This document shows positions 17,288-25,413 of a DNA stretch of 56,607 nucleotides, piece by piece. Both the position numbers and the translations under genes were made by a program. The DNA lies in assembly GCA_945870025.1 (NCBI GenBank), contig CAMBQN010000017.1:1-56607 (forward strand), written 5' to 3'. The notes below the pieces were generated by a model. The model was not told where the DNA came from and ran no database searches. It was given only the letters and a program-made list of their open reading frames with translations. Each line of letters begins with the position of its first letter. The first letter of the stretch is position 1. Source of the DNA: Akkermansia muciniphila (GTDB taxonomy: Bacteria; Verrucomicrobiota; Kiritimatiellia; RFP12; JAAYNR01).

Positions 17288-18805
17288 ATGGCCGAAGTAA
17301 AAAAATACTCACAGGAACAGCTCAACAAGACCCTTTGGAACGCCGCAGACTCGTCGCGCGGCACCGTGGACGGTGGCGTTTACAAGGATTACGTCCTGCT
17401 CCTCCTGTTCTACAAATACATCAGCGACCTTCACCAGCATGAATACGAGAAGCTGAAGGTTCGTTACGCCAACGATCTGGACCGCATGACCCTGCGCCTT
17501 AAGAACGAGCGCTTTGTGATCCCCAAAGGCGCCAGCTTCTTTGACCTGTTCAATAAGCTGGAGGCCGACAACCTAGGCGAGCTGATCAACGTGGCGCTGC
17601 ATAAAATCGAAGACTCCAACGGCACGCGGCTGGAAGGCATCGTCACGGTCGATTTCAACTCAGACGCCATCCTCGGCAAAACGGAACAGCGCAACAAGAT
17701 GCTGCGCAACCTGATGACGGACTTCTCGAAGATCGACCTGACCGAGGCGGGCGATGACGTCATCGGCAACGCCTACATGTACATGATCGAGCGCTTCGGC
17801 TCGGACGCCGGCAAAAAGGCCGGTGAATTTTTCACGCCGAAATCCGTAGCTGAACTGCTGGCTCGGATCGCCAAGCCGCAACCGGGCTGGCGCATCTGCG
17901 ATCCCGCCTGCGGCTCCGCCGGACTGCTGCTGCTGGCCGGCGAAGAGATCGAGAAGCAGGGATCCAAGGATTACGCCCTCTACGGGCAGGAAAGCAACAT
18001 GGGGACCTACAACCTGGCCCGGATGAACATGTTTCTCCATGGCAAGGACTCGGCACGCATCGAACAGGGCGACACGCTCAACAACCCGCAGCTCAAAGAG
18101 AACGACCAGTTGATGAAATTCGATCTCGTGGTCGCCAATCCGCCCTTCTCCCTCAAGCAGTGGATGGGCGAGAACATCGAGAGCGACAAATACAGGCGAT
18201 TCTGGCGTGGGCTGCCGCCTGCCACCAAAGGCGACTACGCCTTCGTCTCCCACATGGTCGAGACCGCCAAGGCCAAAGAGGGCAAAGTCGCAGTCATCGT
18301 CCCCCACGGCGTCCTGTTCCGCGGCGCGGCGGAAGGCCGTATCCGCGAAAGCCTGCTGAAAGAGAACATCGTCGACACTGTCATCGGCTTGCCGGCCGGG
18401 CTTTTCCAGACCACAGGCATTCCTGTCGCGATCCTGATCCTGGATCGCTCCCGCGAAACCGGCGGCAAGAACGCCAAGCGCAAAGACGTGTTCTTCGTCG
18501 AGGCATCCAAGGAGTTCAAGTCCGGCAAGGCGATAAACAGCATGGAGGAGGAACACATCCTCAAGATCCTCGATGCCTGCGAGAAGCGCAAAGACATCCC
18601 AAAATTCTGCCGCGCGGTCCAGCCGGAGGAAATCGCGGAAAACGACTACAACCTCAACATCACCCGCTATGTCGACACCTTCGAGGACGAGGCGGACGTC
18701 GATATTGAAGCCAACCTCAAAGAGCTGGCGATCGTCGACGCCGAACTGGCGAAGCTGGAGGTGGAAATGAAAAAACACCTCAAAGTCCTAGGGATCGGAG
18801 GCTGA
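17288..18805 (+). CDS. hsdM: Type I restriction-modification DNA methyltransferase subunit
   Basis: 505 residues, preceded by AAAGGAG. HsdM_N-type helical domain (1-150, SQEQLNKTLWNAADSSRG). The N6-adenine methyltransferase fold begins GEFFTPKSVAELL, then motif I DPACGSAGLLLLA near 205 (AdoMet binding) and motif IV NPPFSL near 283 (catalysis). ENDYNLNITRYVD at the C-terminus is typical of the family. With HsdS it methylates one adenine on each strand of a bipartite site, protecting host DNA from HsdR. It is two bases upstream of the RhuM-Fic gene. Confidence 0.97.
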   Translation: MAEVKKYSQEQLNKTLWNAADSSRGTVDGGVYKDYVLLLLFYKYISDLHQHEYEKLKVRYANDLDRMTLRLKNERFVIPKGASFFDLFNKLEADNLGELINVALHKIEDSNGTRLEGIVTVDFNSDAILGKTEQRNKMLRNLMTDFSKIDLTEAGDDVIGNAYMYMIERFGSDAGKKAGEFFTPKSVAELLARIAKPQPGWRICDPACGSAGLLLLAGEEIEKQGSKDYALYGQESNMGTYNLARMNMFLHGKDSARIEQGDTLNNPQLKENDQLMKFDLVVANPPFSLKQWMGENIESDKYRRFWRGLPPATKGDYAFVSHMVETAKAKEGKVAVIVPHGVLFRGAAEGRIRESLLKENIVDTVIGLPAGLFQTTGIPVAILILDRSRETGGKNAKRKDVFFVEASKEFKSGKAINSMEEEHILKILDACEKRKDIPKFCRAVQPEEIAENDYNLNITRYVDTFEDEADVDIEANLKELAIVDAELAKLEVEMKKHLKVLGIGG

Positions 18806-18807
18806 GT

Positions 18808-19776
18808 ATGAGCGACCAAATGTCAGAACTGGTTTTATATCGCAGCAAAGACGGTGCCGTTCAACTGGATGTGCAGCTCAAACAGGAAACGATTTGGCTG
18901 GATGCACATCAGATGGCGGAGCTTTTCGGAAGAGATCGCACGGTCATCCTCAAGCATATCCGCAACATCTACCAAACGGGTGAATTGGATAAAAAAGCAA
19001 CCTGTGCAAAAATTGCACAGGTTGCCGCTGACCGGAAAATCCGCCAGATGGACATGTTCAATCTCGACGCCATCATATCTGTCGGGTATCGGGTCAACTC
19101 CAAACGCGGCACCGATTTCCGCATCTGGGCCACCAACGTGCTCAAACAACACATTGTGCAGGGCTATACCGTCAACGCGAAGCGGCTCAAAGAACTCAAG
19201 CAGACGCTCAAGCTGGCAGCCGACATCTCCCAACGCAAAGCGCTCACCGGTGACGAAGCCTCGATTTTGCTGCAAACCGTTTCCGAATACGCCGCCGCGC
19301 TCAACCTGCTCGACGATTACGACCACCAGCGCGTGACGCTTGCAAAGACCTCCAGCCGCCAGGCAATAGCCGTGACCTATGACGAAACCCTGCGGCTGAT
19401 CGACGCCATGCGCCAAAGATTCGGCGACTCGGATGTCTTCGGCAAAGAGAAAGATCAGAGCCTGCACAGCTCGCTCAACGCCGTCATGCAGAGCTTCGAT
19501 GGAAAAGATGTTTACCCGTCCGTCGAGGAAAAAGCCGCCCATCTGCTCTACTTCATGGTCAAAAACCACAGCTTCGTGGACGGCAACAAACGGATCGCCG
19601 CCGCCGTCTTCCTGCGCTTCGCCGACAAGAACGGCCTGCTCCGCAACCGCGAGGGCGGCAAGCGCATCGCTGACAACGCCCTCGTGGCCATGACCCTGAT
19701 GATCGCCGAAAGCCGGGCGCAGGAGAAAGCGGTCATCACCGCCATGCTCACCAACCTGATCGGAGGCGGAAAATGA
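18808..19776 (+). CDS. RhuM-family protein with C-terminal Fic/Doc domain
   Basis: 322 residues. The N-terminal half (LYRSKDGAVQLDVQLKQETI, DAHQMAELFGRDRTVILKHI, GYRVNSKRGTDFRIWAT) is the RhuM 'virulence protein' module, which resembles phage KilA-N/Bro-type DNA-binding domains. The C-terminal half is Fic/Doc, with the active-site motif HSFVDGNKR at His254-Arg262. HxFxDGNKR matches Doc-type more than AMPylating Fic (HPFxxGNGR), and Doc enzymes phosphorylate EF-Tu. The same fusion often sits in type I RM operons; its job there is not established. A regulator or guard of the RM system is inference. It overlaps the next gene by 4 bp. Confidence 0.9.
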   Translation: MSDQMSELVLYRSKDGAVQLDVQLKQETIWLDAHQMAELFGRDRTVILKHIRNIYQTGELDKKATCAKIAQVAADRKIRQMDMFNLDAIISVGYRVNSKRGTDFRIWATNVLKQHIVQGYTVNAKRLKELKQTLKLAADISQRKALTGDEASILLQTVSEYAAALNLLDDYDHQRVTLAKTSSRQAIAVTYDETLRLIDAMRQRFGDSDVFGKEKDQSLHSSLNAVMQSFDGKDVYPSVEEKAAHLLYFMVKNHSFVDGNKRIAAAVFLRFADKNGLLRNREGGKRIADNALVAMTLMIAESRAQEKAVITAMLTNLIGGGK

Positions 19777-21263
19777 CACTCAAGCAGATCCGAGAAGACC
19801 TTGCGCAGGGCGAAGGGCTGCACCGCGAGTTCAAGGAAGCGGGCAGCCAGCTTCCCCGCAACTTTTTCGAAACCGTCTGCGCCTTTCTGAACACGGATGG
19901 TGGCACCATCCTGCTGGGCGTGGCGGATGACGGCACGGTCACCGGCGTCGCGCCCGACGCGGTCGCGCAAATGAAAGCCGACCTTGCGAACCTCTCCAAC
20001 AACCCGCAGAAGATTGACCCGCCCTGGCTGCTGTTTCCGCATGCGTTCGAGCTGGACGGCAGAACCATCATCGTGATACAGGTCCCGCTTAGTTCCCAAT
20101 TGCATAAAACCGGCGGCGAGATCTTTCTGCGCAGTGAAGATGGCGACTACCGAGTGCAGGGCACGCACCAACTGGCCGGGCTCATCAATCGCAAATTGAG
20201 TCTCTTTACCGAACAACGCGCCATCCGGTTTGCCACGATGGAACAATTGCGGCCTGAACTATTCGACCGTGCAAGGCGGCTGATGCGCTCCTACAACTCG
20301 AAACATCCATGGGCCGATCTTAGCAACGAAGAACTTCTGCAAATCGGCGGTTTCTATGCACAGGATCATGAGACCGGCAAACGCTGCCTCTCGTTGGCGG
20401 CTGTGCTGATGTTTGGCACTGATCAGGCGATCCAGCAAGCCGTCCCCGCCTACAAATTCGACTGCCTGCTCCGGCGCGACAACGTTGACCGCTACGATGA
20501 CCGGGTGATGATCTACACCAACCTGATCGATGCCTATGACCAGATGATGGAGTTTGTCGAGAAACACCTCAATGACCCGTTTTATCAGGACGAAAAGGCA
20601 AACCGCGTCAGCCTGCGCGACAAGATTTTCCGCGAGGCCATCTCCAACATCATCTCGCACCGCGAATACACAGGCGGCGCACCGGCCCGGCTGATGATCT
20701 ACCGTGACAAGGTGGTTCTCGACAACCCCTGTACCCTGCACCACTTCGGCGAGATCACCCCGGCCAACCTCCGCCCGTACTCAAAGAACCCGACCCTCTG
20801 CAAGTTCATGATCCAGCTTGGGCGCTTCGACCAACTCGGTTCCGGCGTCACCAACATCAACAAATACCTGCCGTTCTACGCCAACGGGGCAAAGCCGGTC
20901 TTCAACGAAACCCGCCACGGCTTTGAACTGACCATCCCGCTGGTGGATGAAGCCGCAGTCAAGGCAGGCTCGGGCCCAAGTCAGGCCCAAGTCACCGGGG
21001 AAGTCACCGGGGAAGTCACCGGGCAAGTCACCGGGGAAGTTAGACGCCTGCTTTCTGCTATGAACGGCGAGATGAAGCGGGCCGAGATTCAAAGCGTACT
21101 AGGCCTTAAACACGAAGATTACTTCCGCGAGGCTTATCTGCTTCCGGCAATTAAACTAGGTTTGCTCGAAATGACCATCCCTGACAAGCCGCGCAGCAGT
21201 CGCCAGAAATACCGGCTCACTGTAAAAGGTAAACAGCTTCTGGGAGGTACAAATGAGCACTAA
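19773..21263 (+). CDS. AlbA_2 (Schlafen-like) ATP-binding protein with winged-helix C-terminus
   Basis: 496 residues. The AlbA_2 domain occupies about 15-135, with HREFKEAGSQ and VCAFLNTDGGTILLGVADDG. A GHKL-like ATPase region follows (EAISNIISHREY and GSGVTNINKYL segments), as in COG2865 'predicted transcriptional regulator' proteins. After a run of TGEV repeats (406-424) the C-terminus is a winged-helix-like domain ending KYRLTVKGKQLL. Such proteins are common inside type I RM operons and are thought to regulate them or process nucleic acid; the exact role is unknown. The start overlaps the Fic gene (ATGA), and the end overlaps the phospholipase gene by 11 bp. Confidence 0.88.
   Translation: MTLKQIREDLAQGEGLHREFKEAGSQLPRNFFETVCAFLNTDGGTILLGVADDGTVTGVAPDAVAQMKADLANLSNNPQKIDPPWLLFPHAFELDGRTIIVIQVPLSSQLHKTGGEIFLRSEDGDYRVQGTHQLAGLINRKLSLFTEQRAIRFATMEQLRPELFDRARRLMRSYNSKHPWADLSNEELLQIGGFYAQDHETGKRCLSLAAVLMFGTDQAIQQAVPAYKFDCLLRRDNVDRYDDRVMIYTNLIDAYDQMMEFVEKHLNDPFYQDEKANRVSLRDKIFREAISNIISHREYTGGAPARLMIYRDKVVLDNPCTLHHFGEITPANLRPYSKNPTLCKFMIQLGRFDQLGSGVTNINKYLPFYANGAKPVFNETRHGFELTIPLVDEAAVKAGSGPSQAQVTGEVTGEVTGQVTGEVRRLLSAMNGEMKRAEIQSVLGLKHEDYFREAYLLPAIKLGLLEMTIPDKPRSSRQKYRLTVKGKQLLGGTNEH
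20988..21041 (+). repeat. In-frame 12-bp tandem repeat encoding (T-G-E/Q-V)n
   Basis: Units (C/G)AAGTCACCGGG start at 20988, 21000, 21012 and 21024, followed by a partial GAAGTT. Each unit is four codons, so copy-number change by slippage would keep the frame and only alter the length of the linker before the winged-helix domain. Confidence 0.9.
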
Positions 21264-22185
21264 CTTCAAGATTCTGTCAATAGATGGTGGCGGGTTTTGT
21301 GGCGTATATGCCGCTCATCTATTACAGCGTATAGAAACCGAATTTTCCGTCAATTGGCGTAGAGATTTTAATCTCATCGCGGGAACCAGCACAGGGGCTA
21401 TAATTGCAGCTTGCTTAGCTCTTGGGCGTCCAGCCAAAGAGGTACTTGAACTCTACGAAAAACACGGGCGAGATATCTTTCAGAAACGCATCATCCCTCG
21501 ATTGGGTCTGTTTGGCAGCAAATACGATAACAAGGGATTGCGCGAGGTGCTTAACTCTCTTTTTGGGTCTGCAAAGCTTGGCGATATTAGTATCCCGCTT
21601 ATCATTCCTGCTACAGACATTGCAAACGGTTGTGTTCATGTTTTCAAGTCGACCTACCACAACGAATTTTTTAGAGATAAAGATGTCCTAATTTCTGAAG
21701 CGGTTCTTGCGTCTTGTTCTGCGCCAACGTATTTCCCCCCCATCCTGCTCTCAGGTAACAAATATCTTTTAGCAGATGGAGGTTTATGGGCAAACAGCCC
21801 ATCGCTGGTGGCAGCTATTGACGCGAAAAAACGGCTAAACGTCAATATGCAAGACTTACTCATTCTGTCGATTGGAACAGGCAAATCAAATCAATTTTAT
21901 CCTATCAAGAATTTTTGCCAGAGGCGACCATGGGGGTGGGGCTTTGCTACAAGATGGGGCCGTGGTAAATTCATTGAAATGCTCCTAAACTTACAGTCAG
22001 AGACAGCAAACAACATGCTTGGGCTGTTATTAAACCATGACCAGATACTCCGTCTAAACTTTGAGTCCGACCAGAAACATCCGTTAGATTCTCCGGAAGA
22101 GTTCGGCGATCTGGTCACAAAAGCAGACCGAAAATTTACACATGAATCGGCACAAATAATGGCGTTTCTAAATAAAGGAGAATAG
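21253..22185 (+). CDS. Patatin-like phospholipase, probable CBASS effector (CapV-like)
   Basis: 310 residues, GGGAGG ribosome site. The patatin signature is complete apart from one residue: oxyanion-loop DGGGFCG (11-17), nucleophile GTSTG (Ser46) and catalytic DGG (Asp175). The usual DGGGxRG Arg is Cys16. In CBASS, CapV-type enzymes are switched on by the cyclic nucleotide made by the neighbouring CD-NTase and degrade the inner membrane, killing the infected cell. The CD-NTase gene starts 3 bp after this stop, which is strong context for that role. From here on the DNA is visibly AT-richer than hsdM or hsdR. Confidence 0.9.
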   Translation: MSTNFKILSIDGGGFCGVYAAHLLQRIETEFSVNWRRDFNLIAGTSTGAIIAACLALGRPAKEVLELYEKHGRDIFQKRIIPRLGLFGSKYDNKGLREVLNSLFGSAKLGDISIPLIIPATDIANGCVHVFKSTYHNEFFRDKDVLISEAVLASCSAPTYFPPILLSGNKYLLADGGLWANSPSLVAAIDAKKRLNVNMQDLLILSIGTGKSNQFYPIKNFCQRRPWGWGFATRWGRGKFIEMLLNLQSETANNMLGLLLNHDQILRLNFESDQKHPLDSPEEFGDLVTKADRKFTHESAQIMAFLNKGE

Positions 22186-22187
22186 TT

Positions 22188-23372
22188 ATGGAATCAATCG
22201 CACTAAATAAAATGGGTGAAGCGCTGGATCTTCCGGATACAGCTTATGAAGCAGCAAAGTCGCGCTATGAGGATCTCGGAACTTGGTTCGAACGACCTGA
22301 GTCAGATAGCTCTGCACACGATCCTCATATTTTCGCCCAAGGATCATTCCGCCTTGGAACAGCCATCAGGCCGCTGGATAGTTCAGAGACGTATGATTTG
22401 GATTTAGCCTGTAAACTTCGTGAGGGAATCACCAAAACAACGCATACACAGAAAAGCTTGAAAGCGCTTATAGGAAAAGACCTGGAGTCCTATCGGCAAG
22501 CAAGAAATATAAAATCTCCGTTGGAGCCAAAACACCGCTGTTGGCGACTTGAATATCAGGATGGGTACAATTTCCACATGGATATCGTCCCGTGTATTCC
22601 GGCAGGCTCTGATCGTCAGTTCATGATCAAAGAAGCAATGATCCGAAGCGGCGAAGAAGCTCATGCTTCTCAACGGGACGCAGAACTGGCGGTCACAATC
22701 ACTGATGATCGGCGCGTTGGGTATGATCAAATATGCGATGACTGGCTAGTAAGTAACCCAGAGGGCTATGCAAAGTGGTTTGAATCCAGAATGCGACTCT
22801 GCGGCTCCTATTTAACCGAACGCGCCCGCATGGTGAAAGCAGCACAAATTGATGACCTGCAATATTACCAATGGAAAACACCCCTGCAACGTTGTATCCA
22901 ACTATTGAAGCGGCATCGCGATACGATGTTTCAAAACAACGCTGACTCAAAACCCATCTCCGCCATCATCACAACGATAGCGGCCCGTGCTTACCAAGGG
23001 GAGTTGGATATTGGCACTGCAATGACAACGATCCTGGCAAACATGGAACGGTTTGTACGCTCAACGAACCCCCGTGTGCCCAACCCGGTAAACCCCAGTG
23101 AAGACTTTGCCGACCGTTGGTCGATGCAAAAGTACACTCGCTTGCAACTTGAGGGTAATTTCAGGCGATGGATCGTCGCGGCAAAAGCCGATTTCGCTAC
23201 TATATCAGAGAGCCGTGACGCATCATTTGTTGTAAAACAAGCATCAAGCAAATTCGCATTGTCTCTTAATGAATCGACATTAAGGGCGGCGATCGGGGCA
23301 TCCACCACTCCTTTACTTTACACACCAAAAACGCATTCGATCACAGATTCATCAAAACCGTGGGGAAACTAG
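22188..23372 (+). CDS. CBASS CD-NTase (cGAS/DncV-like cyclic oligonucleotide synthase)
   Basis: 394 residues, with AAAGGAG upstream inside the end of the phospholipase gene. The nucleotidyltransferase core is intact: FAQGSFRLGT (Gly52-Ser53), ETYDLDLAC (Asp70 and Asp72) and FHMDIVPCIP (Asp132) supply the metal ligands. RLEYQDGYNFH and the helical C-terminal half (TPLQRCIQLLKRHRDTMF) fit CD-NTases paired with E2-type proteins. It should make a cyclic di- or trinucleotide after phage sensing; the product cannot be read from the sequence. The C-terminus, SKPWGN, ends in Gly-Asn and may be the site handled by the E2-like protein encoded 4 bp downstream. Confidence 0.93.
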   Translation: MESIALNKMGEALDLPDTAYEAAKSRYEDLGTWFERPESDSSAHDPHIFAQGSFRLGTAIRPLDSSETYDLDLACKLREGITKTTHTQKSLKALIGKDLESYRQARNIKSPLEPKHRCWRLEYQDGYNFHMDIVPCIPAGSDRQFMIKEAMIRSGEEAHASQRDAELAVTITDDRRVGYDQICDDWLVSNPEGYAKWFESRMRLCGSYLTERARMVKAAQIDDLQYYQWKTPLQRCIQLLKRHRDTMFQNNADSKPISAIITTIAARAYQGELDIGTAMTTILANMERFVRSTNPRVPNPVNPSEDFADRWSMQKYTRLQLEGNFRRWIVAAKADFATISESRDASFVVKQASSKFALSLNESTLRAAIGASTTPLLYTPKTHSITDSSKPWGN

Positions 23373-23376
23373 CAAG

Positions 23377-24033
23377 ATGGTCGAGGCACAACCTATAGGT
23401 CTTGAAATATTCTTGAGGGAATACCCGAACATGAGGGTTATTCCCTCAAGAGACAATGTTGACACCCTAAACGGTGAGTTCGATTTTACTGCGGCACCAG
23501 CGAACCTCCCCAATATTACCGATTCCTATTATTTAAATATAGCAATCCCCAGCAGGTTTCCATCAGAGGTACCATTGGTTACAGAAATTGATAAAAAGAT
23601 TCCCCGAGATGGTAGGCATCATGTTAACCCTGATGATACCTTATGCCTCGGTTCTCCACTTCGTTTGCTCTGGAAATTGAACCGAAGACCATCATTCAGC
23701 GGATTCGCGGAAGAGTGCTTGGTCCCATACCTTTACGGAATGTCTCACAAATTGATGTATGGAATATTCCCATTTGGTGAACTGGCACATGGAAAGTCAG
23801 GGATTATAGCCGATTACTTCGACTTATTCGGGCTGCGTGATAAAACACAGGTGTTTGACGCCTTTGCACGGCTCAGCAATAAGAAACGCGTGGCCAATAA
23901 ACAGCCGTGCCCATGTGGTTGTGGAAAACGGCTTGGCGCTTGTCGCTATCACTTAAAACTAGCCGAGATTCGGAAATTGGCCGCGCGGTCATGGTTCCGT
24001 CAACACAGGGTGGATATTTGCGCTGGAGTCTAA
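23377..24033 (+). CDS. E2-like (UBC-fold) protein of E2-only type II CBASS, with SEC-C-like zinc knuckle
   Basis: 218 residues. Residues 1-125 match the bacterial E2/UBC fold: YYLNIAIPSRFPSEVPLV strands followed by HHVNPDDTLCLGSPLRL, where Cys90 after the His81-His82/Asn84 segment is the likely thioester-forming residue. No E1-like or JAB domain is fused or adjacent, so this is the short (E2-only) CBASS arrangement rather than Cap2/Cap3. Near the end PCPCGCGKRLGACRYH gives CxCx8CxxH (Cys178, Cys180, Cys189, His192), a SEC-C-like zinc-binding knuckle. It probably forms a covalent link with the CD-NTase and tunes it. Six bases separate it from hsdS. Confidence 0.85.
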   Translation: MVEAQPIGLEIFLREYPNMRVIPSRDNVDTLNGEFDFTAAPANLPNITDSYYLNIAIPSRFPSEVPLVTEIDKKIPRDGRHHVNPDDTLCLGSPLRLLWKLNRRPSFSGFAEECLVPYLYGMSHKLMYGIFPFGELAHGKSGIIADYFDLFGLRDKTQVFDAFARLSNKKRVANKQPCPCGCGKRLGACRYHLKLAEIRKLAARSWFRQHRVDICAGV

Positions 24034-24038
24034 TCATT

Positions 24039-25325
24039 ATGCCCAAAAACGAACACAGACCCGGTTACAAAAAAGCCAAAGTCGGCTGGATTCCCGATGA
24101 GTGGAAAGAAGTCGCATTAGAGGATATTGCGCAGATAGAGCGAGGTAAATTTTCAGCGAGACCCCGAAATGATCCAAAGTACTATGGCGGTCCATATCCT
24201 TTTCTTCAAACGGGAGATGTATCGACTTCCGATGGTATTGTCTATAGTTACTCGCAGACGTTGAATGCGAGCGGACTAGCCGTTAGTAAGCTTTTTCCAT
24301 CGGGAACATTGCTTGTCACCATTGCCGCAAATATTGGAGATGTTGCCGAAGTGCCGTTTGACTTTGCATGTCCTGACAGCCTGGTTGCCGTCCAAGCAAA
24401 TGAAAACATTCACAGGTTCTGGCTTAAATGTTTTTTGAAAGCGAAGAAGAAGTATTTTGTTTCCAAGGCTACTCAAAACGCCCAGGCAAATATCAATCTG
24501 CAGACTATTCGCCCAACTCTTGTGCAACTTCCTCCTTTGCTAGAGCAGGAAGCGATAGCAGCAGTGTTGGTGTGCTGGGATAAAGCGATCAGACATCTGG
24601 AGGTGAAAATTGGCAAGAGGAGGCTGGTCAAACAAGGGCTGATGCAAAAGCTCCTCTCCGGTCGCATCCGTCTACCCGGCTTTTCCAAGCCCTGGATGAA
24701 TACGCGACTGGAAGGATTGGGTGTATTCTCAAAAGGCGCGGGAATTTCTAAAGAAGAATTATCCACAAAGGGCGCCCCGTGCATCCGGTACGGCGAGATT
24801 TATACGGTTCACAACTTCGTTCTGAAAGAGTTTCATTCGTTTGTCAATCCAGCGCTTGCTGCCATATCGGTCAAGATTACAGCAAATGACCTTCTTTTCG
24901 CAGGATCAGGGGAAACTGCCGAAGAAATCGGCAAATCGGTTGCCTACATGGGTGATGTTGAAGCCTATGCAGGTGGGGATATCATTCTTCTTTCTGTGAA
25001 TCCAGTAAAGGGTCGCGCCGACTACCTTTCTTATTATCTAAATACGATAGGCAGAAGAGAACTCAATAAGTTGGGTCAAGGGCAGTCAGTTGTCCACATA
25101 TATCCCAAGAACCTATCGAAGGTGAATCTCGCTCTTCCCCCTCTCGAAGAGCAACAGGCTATCGCGAAAGTACTTGCCACTGCGGACAGTGAGATTGATA
25201 CGCTGGAACGCAAGTTGGCGTTGTTCAAGGATCAGAAGAAGTTTCTTCTCAACAACCTCGTGGCCGGCACTATCCGGTTGCCGCAATTCTGCAACCACGG
25301 AAAACACAGAAAGGCACGGAAATGA
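24039..25325 (+). CDS. hsdS: Type I restriction-modification specificity subunit (full length)
   Basis: 428 residues from ATG at 24039, opening PGYKKAKVGWIPDEWKEVAL. Two recognition repeats are visible: TRD1 with YPFLQTGDVSTSDGIV, ending LPPLLEQEAIAAVL and a coiled coil; TRD2 starting RLPGFSKPWMNTRLEGLGVF and CIRYGEIYT, ending LPPLEEQQAIAKVLATADSE and a second coiled coil. Both conserved regions needed to place two HsdM are there. The last residues (NHGKHRKARK) are encoded by a TTCCGTG-family repeat, so the gene's 3' end has been replaced or extended by that repeat. Codon use is AT-richer than hsdM. Confidence 0.93.
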   Translation: MPKNEHRPGYKKAKVGWIPDEWKEVALEDIAQIERGKFSARPRNDPKYYGGPYPFLQTGDVSTSDGIVYSYSQTLNASGLAVSKLFPSGTLLVTIAANIGDVAEVPFDFACPDSLVAVQANENIHRFWLKCFLKAKKKYFVSKATQNAQANINLQTIRPTLVQLPPLLEQEAIAAVLVCWDKAIRHLEVKIGKRRLVKQGLMQKLLSGRIRLPGFSKPWMNTRLEGLGVFSKGAGISKEELSTKGAPCIRYGEIYTVHNFVLKEFHSFVNPALAAISVKITANDLLFAGSGETAEEIGKSVAYMGDVEAYAGGDIILLSVNPVKGRADYLSYYLNTIGRRELNKLGQGQSVVHIYPKNLSKVNLALPPLEEQQAIAKVLATADSEIDTLERKLALFKDQKKFLLNNLVAGTIRLPQFCNHGKHRKARK

Positions 25326-25376
25326 ATCGGCTCAACTCCATAGGGCGGATTCCGTGTGATTCCGTGTATTCCGTGG
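25295..25376. repeat. Inverted pair of TTCCGTG triplets
   Basis: CACGGAA/CACAGAA/CACGGAA at 25296, 25305 and 25315 face TTCCGTG at 25350, 25360 and 25369. Spacing is 9 and 10 bp on the left and 10 and 9 bp on the right, so the two halves are mirror images with a short spacer and could fold into a hairpin. The left half lies inside the end of hsdS. A third triplet is at 25807. Confidence 0.85.
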
Positions 25377-25413
25377 TTCCGATGATGGGATGCGTTTCTG
25401 GAAGGAGCATACC

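Noticed and set aside
21253-24033. Full type II CBASS with Cap2 (E1-E2) and Cap3 (JAB)
   Set aside because: Only an E2-like domain is present. No ThiF/E1 or JAMM motif was found in the neighbouring genes; the YgjP-type HEFCH peptidase is a different metalloprotease class.
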